In this document: piece after piece, positions 60,063 through 64,000 of the stretch
How the letters are laid out: each line of letters starts with the position of its first letter
Position numbering within the stretch: position 1 is the first letter of the stretch
Assembly (NCBI RefSeq): GCF_001544975.2
Contig: NZ_FCOG02000004.1
Span: forward strand, 62,001 to 126,000
Source: Caballeronia arationis
Lineage (GTDB): Bacteria; Pseudomonadota; Gammaproteobacteria; Burkholderiales; Burkholderiaceae
Length of the DNA: 64,000 bases
Direction of reading: 5' to 3'
Program-made: the position numbers and the translations under genes
The notes under the pieces: model-generated
Database searches by the model: none
What the model was told of the DNA's origin: nothing
The model's input: the letters and a program-made list of their open reading frames with translations, nothing else

Positions 60063-60479
60063 ATGCTCTGGATCAAATCGCTGCATATCGTGCTGGTGGC
60101 TTCGTGGTTTGCGGGGCTTTTTTATCTCCCGCGCATTTTCGTGAATCTTGCGATGGAGAACGACGCGGCCGCCACCGCGCGGCTCTTGCTGATGGCAAGA
60201 AAGCTGTTTCGGTTCATGACCTTCATCGCGATACCGGCGCTCGCGTGCGGCCTGTGGCTGTGGCTCGTGGTCGGCATCGGACAGGGACAGGGGTGGCTGC
60301 ACGCGAAGCTGACGATTGTCGCGCTGCTCATCGTTTATCACGCTTATTGCGGCCGGCTGCTGCATACCTTCCAGCGCGGCGAGAACAAGCGCTCTGACAA
60401 GTGGTATCGCATGTTCAACGAACTGCCGGTGCTGGGGCTGCTCGGCGCGACGCTGCTGGTGGTCATCAAGCCTTTCTAG
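60063..60479 (+). CDS. hemJ: HemJ/CopD-family membrane protein, probable protoporphyrinogen oxidase
   Basis: A 138-residue protein with four transmembrane helices. The N-terminal LWIKSLHIVLVASWFAGLF carries the conserved His of the HemJ (UPF0093) family, and WLHAKLTIVALLIVYH the conserved Lys. HemJ oxidises protoporphyrinogen IX to protoporphyrin IX in heme synthesis. Annotation as CopD family is also common for these sequences. Identification as HemJ is by motif only. Confidence 0.82.
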   Translation: MLWIKSLHIVLVASWFAGLFYLPRIFVNLAMENDAAATARLLLMARKLFRFMTFIAIPALACGLWLWLVVGIGQGQGWLHAKLTIVALLIVYHAYCGRLLHTFQRGENKRSDKWYRMFNELPVLGLLGATLLVVIKPF

Positions 60480-61013
60480 GCTATCTGTCGACGGCAGCCG
60501 CCAAAGCAGGCGAAGCGGCTCGCCGTTCATCTCCCAATATGTGTGGCGGATCGCGCAACGCGATCCAAAATCGGACGAACCTCATAGTCATCCGATAACA
60601 AACACGGACAATCCCCTCCCGCACTAAAGCCGATTTCGGCCGCGACGCCCGACCGGCTTCGCGCGCCGACCAAACGCAAAAATCCGTGACAGGCGGCGGT
60701 GCATTCGCCGCGCACGCGCAGGGACAAATTTTGTCTCCGGTCGGCAAAATTCGTCACAGCAATTTACTTCGATAACCTGATTAATTGCGATTAAGAGGCT
60801 TCCTATACGTCGCCTGAAAGGCGCTGCGGATAATTCGCTTCCCGTACACGACGGGTCGTCTTGAACAAATGGGAATGCGAAGAAAATCGGGAGAAGAGGC
60901 GAACGATTCGGGTGGCAGAGGAATCGGAAAGACTGCTTCGATCGACGCATCAACCGTACTCCGTGCCGGGGCGTCAGCCGAGGCATCAGTGCACAACCGC
61001 GTAGCAACACTTC
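60480..61013. other. Long leader of the chimeric adhesin-like gene
   Basis: These 534 bases hold no gene I can support. A perfect hairpin GGATCGCG/CGCGATCC (60548-60566) follows hemJ but has no T-tract. The odd palindrome GACAAATTTTGTC lies at 60723-60735. The stretch 60720-60830 is AT-rich. A weak promoter, TTAATT (60781-60786), 17 bases, TATACG (60804-60809), can be drawn, giving a leader of about 200 bases. Confidence 0.45.
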
Positions 61014-61826
61014 ATGAAAAACGATGCCCCGGGCGCCGACTTGTCCGCCCAACCGGCTTTGAACGAACAGGCCCTGACGCCTGCCCGAAAAGTCGACGAC
61101 ACCTTGCTGAAGAGCCTCATCTGGATGGCGGCTCATCACGGCAAGCCGGTTAGCGAGGCCGCGCTGATCGCGGGCCTGCCCGCCGGCCGCTTCATGTTGC
61201 CCAAGCAGGCGCAGATCGCGATGGAGCAGGCCGGCTTCGCGGCGGGCGTCGTCGAGCGACTCGTGCATGAAGTGTCGCCGATGCTCCTGCCCGTGATTCT
61301 TTTTCGCAAGGACCACGGCGGCTGCATTCTGCTCGGGACCGCGCCGGACAAGGTCAAGGTGCAGAAGAGCCAGGCCGATGCCAAGGGCAGGACGGAAGAC
61401 GAATACGAGACGGCATATCGGCTGATCCTGCCCGAAGTCGGGCCGCAGGTCGTCACGATGGGCGCGTCGAAGGTCAAGGAGTTCTACACAGGCTTTGCGA
61501 TGCTCGTGAAGCCGCTCGCCAAGGTCGATGCCCGCGCGGGCGTCCCCTCCGACGACGGCAATGGCCACCAGTTGCAGTCTGGACTGGGCGACGTCGCTCG
61601 CAAGTCGTACGGCGGCATCGCGGCAGCCACGGCGCTGACGATGATCCCGGACGTCGACGCGAACAAGACGTTGTCGGTCGGTATCGTCGGCGGCACGTAC
61701 CGCGGTTATGCGGCAACGGCCATCGGCGGCACGGCACGTATCACGCAAAACCTGAAGGTGCGCGTGGGTGCTGGCCGGAGTTCCAGCGGCACGACGGTCG
61801 GCGCAGGCGCTGCGTACCGGTGGTAA
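61014..61826 (+). CDS. Chimera: type I secretion ATPase N-terminal domain joined to a YadA anchor
   Basis: A 270-residue open frame that joins two unrelated parts. Residues 1 to about 185 match by eye the C39-like, peptidase-dead N-terminal domain of LapB/LssB-type type I secretion ABC ATPases: DDTLLKSLIWMAAHHGKPVS, VSPMLLPVILFRKDHGGCIL and EFYTGFAMLVKPLAKVDARA. Residues about 188-270 are a YadA-type outer-membrane anchor: SYGGIAAATALTMIPDVDAN, then SVGIVGGTYRGYAATAIGGT and a final Trp. The membrane and ATPase domains of the transporter and the passenger of the adhesin are both missing, and no signal peptide exists. It looks like an in-frame deletion fusion; whether it is functional is unknown. 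The junction is near 61565-61590. Confidence 0.8.
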   Translation: MKNDAPGADLSAQPALNEQALTPARKVDDTLLKSLIWMAAHHGKPVSEAALIAGLPAGRFMLPKQAQIAMEQAGFAAGVVERLVHEVSPMLLPVILFRKDHGGCILLGTAPDKVKVQKSQADAKGRTEDEYETAYRLILPEVGPQVVTMGASKVKEFYTGFAMLVKPLAKVDARAGVPSDDGNGHQLQSGLGDVARKSYGGIAAATALTMIPDVDANKTLSVGIVGGTYRGYAATAIGGTARITQNLKVRVGAGRSSSGTTVGAGAAYRW

Positions 61827-61951
61827 GCCCATAGTCGAACGGCCAGCCAGCAGCGCACTCCGGTGCGCTGCTTCTGGCGGCCGGTCCGGCCCGGCGGTCG
61901 ATTCGCGAGAGTCGGCCGTGACGGACGGATCGGCGCTATCTCAAGCGATTC

Positions 61952-61993
61952 AAAACAAAGCGGGCTCTTCTTCGGAAGAGCCCGCTTTGTTTT
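61952..61993. terminator. Long perfect bidirectional terminator
   Basis: The 19-base arms 61952-61970 and 61975-61993 are perfectly complementary around a TTCG loop, with A-rich and T-rich ends. It closes the chimeric gene on plus and hexR on minus. Confidence 0.92.
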
Positions 61994-62070
61994 GTGCACG
62001 TCATTCGCAGATTGGCGCGCACATCGGCCGGGCCGAAGCGCGGCTCTCACCTCGTCACGCCAGGCATCCA

Positions 62071-62910
62071 TCAACTCCCCACGCGCCGTTTCTCCAGCAC
62101 GTCCTTCGCCTGCGCGAGTTTCTCCGCCAGTTGCGGCCCGCGCGCGAGCGCGACGCCCACCGCCAGAATGTCGCCGATCGCGAGATGCGACACACGCGAC
62201 GTCATCGGCGAAAAAATATCGGTGTCTTCATCGACATTGGCAAACAATCCGACGCTCGCCATGCGCGCAAGCGGCGAATTACCGTGCGTGATCGCGATCA
62301 CCCGCGCGCCGCCCGCGAGCGCCGACTTGCAGGCGTCGAGGATATCCTTGGTGCGCCCCGTGTTCGAAATCGCGACGACGACATCCCCCGCGCCGAGCAG
62401 CGCCGCCGAAGTCGTGTACGTGTGAGGGTCGGAATACGCCACCGACGGCACGCCGAGCCGGAAAAACTTGTGCTGCACGTCGAGCGCGGCAATGCCCGAT
62501 CCGCCCGCGCCGTAGAATTCGATGCGGCGCGCGTCGGCGAGCAACGTGATCGCCGCGGCGACGCTGTCCGTCGATAAGCCGTTGCGCACCTGGATCAGCG
62601 CGCCGATCGTCCGGTCGAGCACTTTCGCGGCGACGCCGGACACGGGCTCGTCGGTTCGCACGTCGCGATAGACCGTGGGCACATCTCCTGCGACGCTCTG
62701 AGCCAGCCGGATCTTGAATTCGCGAAAGCCGGAAAAGCCGAGCGCCCGGCAAAAGCGCGCGATGGTCGGCTGGCTCACGCCGACGCGCGCGGCAAAGTCG
62801 GTCATCGCAAGATCGAGCACTTCGCGCGGCGCTTCCAAAACGTAGTCGGCGAGCTTGCGCTCGGACGGGCGCAATTGTTCGCGCATTGCTTCGACTTGGG
62901 ACAGCAACAT
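62071..62910 (-). CDS. hexR: RpiR-family regulator HexR
   Basis: A 279-residue regulator with an N-terminal RpiR helix-turn-helix (about 1-77; LRPSERKLADYVLE and MTDFAARVGVSQPTIARFCR) and a SIS sugar-phosphate domain (about 120-260; GAGGSGIAALDVQHKFFR and VVVAISNTGRTKDILD). HexR represses Entner-Doudoroff genes and is released by KDPG. It is divergent from edd, and two TGTA-N7-TAC(A/T) sites lie between them, supporting the HexR name. Confidence 0.9.
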   Translation of the reverse strand: MLLSQVEAMREQLRPSERKLADYVLEAPREVLDLAMTDFAARVGVSQPTIARFCRALGFSGFREFKIRLAQSVAGDVPTVYRDVRTDEPVSGVAAKVLDRTIGALIQVRNGLSTDSVAAAITLLADARRIEFYGAGGSGIAALDVQHKFFRLGVPSVAYSDPHTYTTSAALLGAGDVVVAISNTGRTKDILDACKSALAGGARVIAITHGNSPLARMASVGLFANVDEDTDIFSPMTSRVSHLAIGDILAVGVALARGPQLAEKLAQAKDVLEKRRVGS

Positions 62911-62963
62911 CGGGAATCTCGCCTATGCTGGAAATTGCGTGGACTATAGCTGATTAACCATCA

Positions 62964-62978
62964 TGTACAAATACTACA
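62964..62978. promoter_or_regulatory. HexR-type operator 1
   Basis: TGTACAAATACTACA fits TGTA-N7-TACA, the half-site arrangement known for HexR. It is extended by one base on each side (ATGTA/TACAT), and lies 54 bases upstream of the hexR start. Confidence 0.65.
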
Positions 62979-62996
62979 TAAAATCGTCTTGCGCAG

Positions 62997-63014
62997 ATCA
63001 GGGATTTCCCTGAT
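62997..63014. repeat. Perfect 18-bp palindrome of unknown function between hexR and edd
   Basis: ATCAGGGA (62997-63004) and TCCCTGAT (63007-63014) are perfect reverse complements around TT. The pattern is unrelated to the HexR half-site, so it may bind a second regulator. Confidence 0.6.
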
Positions 63015-63085
63015 ACGTATGTGCAGCAAGCTTTGGTGGTCTAAGTGTTCGCTTAACGGAATGCGGTAAAAGCCCGTTGCAGACG

Positions 63086-63100
63086 TGTAGTTTTTCTACT
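63086..63100. promoter_or_regulatory. HexR-type operator 2
   Basis: TGTAGTTTTTCTACT fits TGTA-N7-TACA at seven of eight positions, with inner GTAG/CTAC symmetry. It lies 114 bases before the edd start, in position to control it. Confidence 0.6.
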
Positions 63101-63213
63101 AACATCGGGTCACTCGGCAAAGTGGCGCATTGAACCAGAACTGCCGATCCCCGCGACATTCAACCCAAGCACCTCGGCGGCGTGTTCACGCGGAACGAGG
63201 CGAAGGAGTTTCG

Positions 63214-64000
63214 ATGGTTTCCCCGCATCCGCAATTGAAGAAGGTCACCGACCGCGTGATCGAACGCAGCAAGCCGACGCGCGCGGCGTATCTGGCGCGC
63301 ATCGCAGCCGCGCACGGCCAGTTCCCGGCGCGTGGCGCGCTTTCGTGTGCCAATCTCGCGCATGGCTTTGCCGGCCTCGAAGGCCAGGAAAAGATCGCGA
63401 TCAAGTCGGTGCGCGAACCGAACATCGGCATCGTTTCGTCATACAACGAGATGCTCTCGGCGCACGCACCGTACAAGTCCTTCCCCGACATCATCAAGCA
63501 AGCTGCGCGCGAAAGTGGCGGCATCGCGCAGTTCGCGGGTGGCGTGCCGGCGATGTGCGACGGCATTACCCAGGGCAACGCGGGAATGGAACTGTCGCTG
63601 TTCTCGCGCGAAGTGATCGCGATGAGCACGGCGGTCGCGCTCACGCACAACATGTTCGATGCGGCACTGTGCCTCGGCATCTGCGACAAGATCGTGCCGG
63701 GCCTCCTGATCGGCGCGCTGCAGTTCGGCCATCTGCCGACCATCTTCGTCCCGGCCGGCCCGATGACGAGCGGCCTCACCAACGACGAAAAGGCCAAGGT
63801 CCGCCAGCAGTTCGCGACCGGCGCGTGCGATCGCGGCGCGCTGCTCGAAGCGGAATCGGCGGCGTATCACAGCCACGGCACCTGCACGTTCTACGGCACG
63901 GCGAACAGCAACCAGATGCTGATGGAGGTGATGGGCCTGCATCTGCCGAGTTCGGCTTTCGTCCATCCGCACACGCCGCTGCGCGATGCGCTCACCGCTC
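63214..64000 (+). CDS. edd: Phosphogluconate dehydratase, N-terminal part
   Basis: Edd dehydrates 6-phosphogluconate to KDPG in the Entner-Doudoroff pathway. The 262 residues before the right edge show the IlvD/Edd family: [38 protein letters not shown], the iron-sulfur Cys regions [20 protein letters not shown] and [18 protein letters not shown], and [20 protein letters not shown]. The ATG at 63214 has AAGGAG six bases upstream. Reading continues beyond the window. Edd rather than IlvD is supported by the N-terminal extension and the adjacent hexR. Confidence 0.95.
   Translation, partial: MVSPHPQLKKVTDRVIERSKPTRAAYLARIAAAHGQFPARGALSCANLAHGFAGLEGQEKIAIKSVREPNIGIVSSYNEMLSAHAPYKSFPDIIKQAARESGGIAQFAGGVPAMCDGITQGNAGMELSLFSREVIAMSTAVALTHNMFDAALCLGICDKIVPGLLIGALQFGHLPTIFVPAGPMTSGLTNDEKAKVRQQFATGACDRGALLEAESAAYHSHGTCTFYGTANSNQMLMEVMGLHLPSSAFVHPHTPLRDALTA

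Overview
High-GC betaproteobacterial chromosome, most likely Burkholderiaceae of the Paraburkholderia/Caballeronia type. This rests on gene content and order recalled from that group: accB-accC-prmA, a lysine/alanine-rich H1-like protein, fur/bamE, dapB-exbBD-leuS-lptE-holA-proA, tkt-gapA, and an oxidative galactose pathway with hexR/edd. It is mostly core chromosome. No rRNA, tRNA, CRISPR array, complete insertion sequence or prophage was recognised.

Layout. 1-5.8 kb: start of an MFS transporter, a DUF3820 gene, nrdB without an adjacent nrdA, an H1-like nucleoid protein, a glycine-zipper lipoprotein, a PfkB-family kinase and thiol peroxidase. 5.8-12 kb (minus strand): zinc-ribbon/DUF3426 membrane protein, prmA, accC, accB, a TlpA-type thioredoxin and a conserved unknown. 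12-18 kb (plus): mpl, YqiA-like esterase, an RNB exoribonuclease, aroE and mtgA, closed by a terminator. 18-28.4 kb (plus): a regulated sugar locus with an IclR regulator, dgoK, dgoA, a sugar dehydrogenase, an AraFGH-type ABC importer, a second dehydrogenase, an SMP-30 lactonase and an aldose epimerase. Together these import and oxidise D-galactose (and probably L-arabinose) to pyruvate and glyceraldehyde 3-phosphate; galactonate dehydratase is not in the window. 28.5-31.2 kb: an AT-richer pair, a TPR/glycosyltransferase-like protein and UDP-galactopyranose mutase, which looks acquired. 31-37.7 kb: pyrF, convergent with a large SWIM-SNF2 helicase, then thiL-pgpA-pncC. 37.9-46.6 kb: malic enzyme, a possible small RNA, a barnase-like lipoprotein with its barstar, rsmE, a VOC protein, transketolase and GAPDH. 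46.6-50.4 kb: a GntR/FCD regulator divergent from a DctA-like transporter, allantoicase and ureidoglycolate lyase, with palindromic operators in front of both transcription units. 50.5-60.5 kb: fur, bamE, dapB, exbBD, leuS, lptE, holA, proA, hemJ. 60.5-64 kb: a chimeric gene joining the N-terminal domain of a type I secretion ATPase to a YadA outer-membrane anchor, then hexR divergent from edd with two HexR-type operators.

The most unusual items are the type I secretion/YadA chimera (61014-61826), the TPR-glycosyltransferase plus glf pair, the duplicated palindromic element flanking araF, the well-resolved operator layouts at the allantoin and hexR/edd loci, and the barnase lipoprotein/barstar pair. 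All statements about usual gene order elsewhere are from general knowledge, not from a search.
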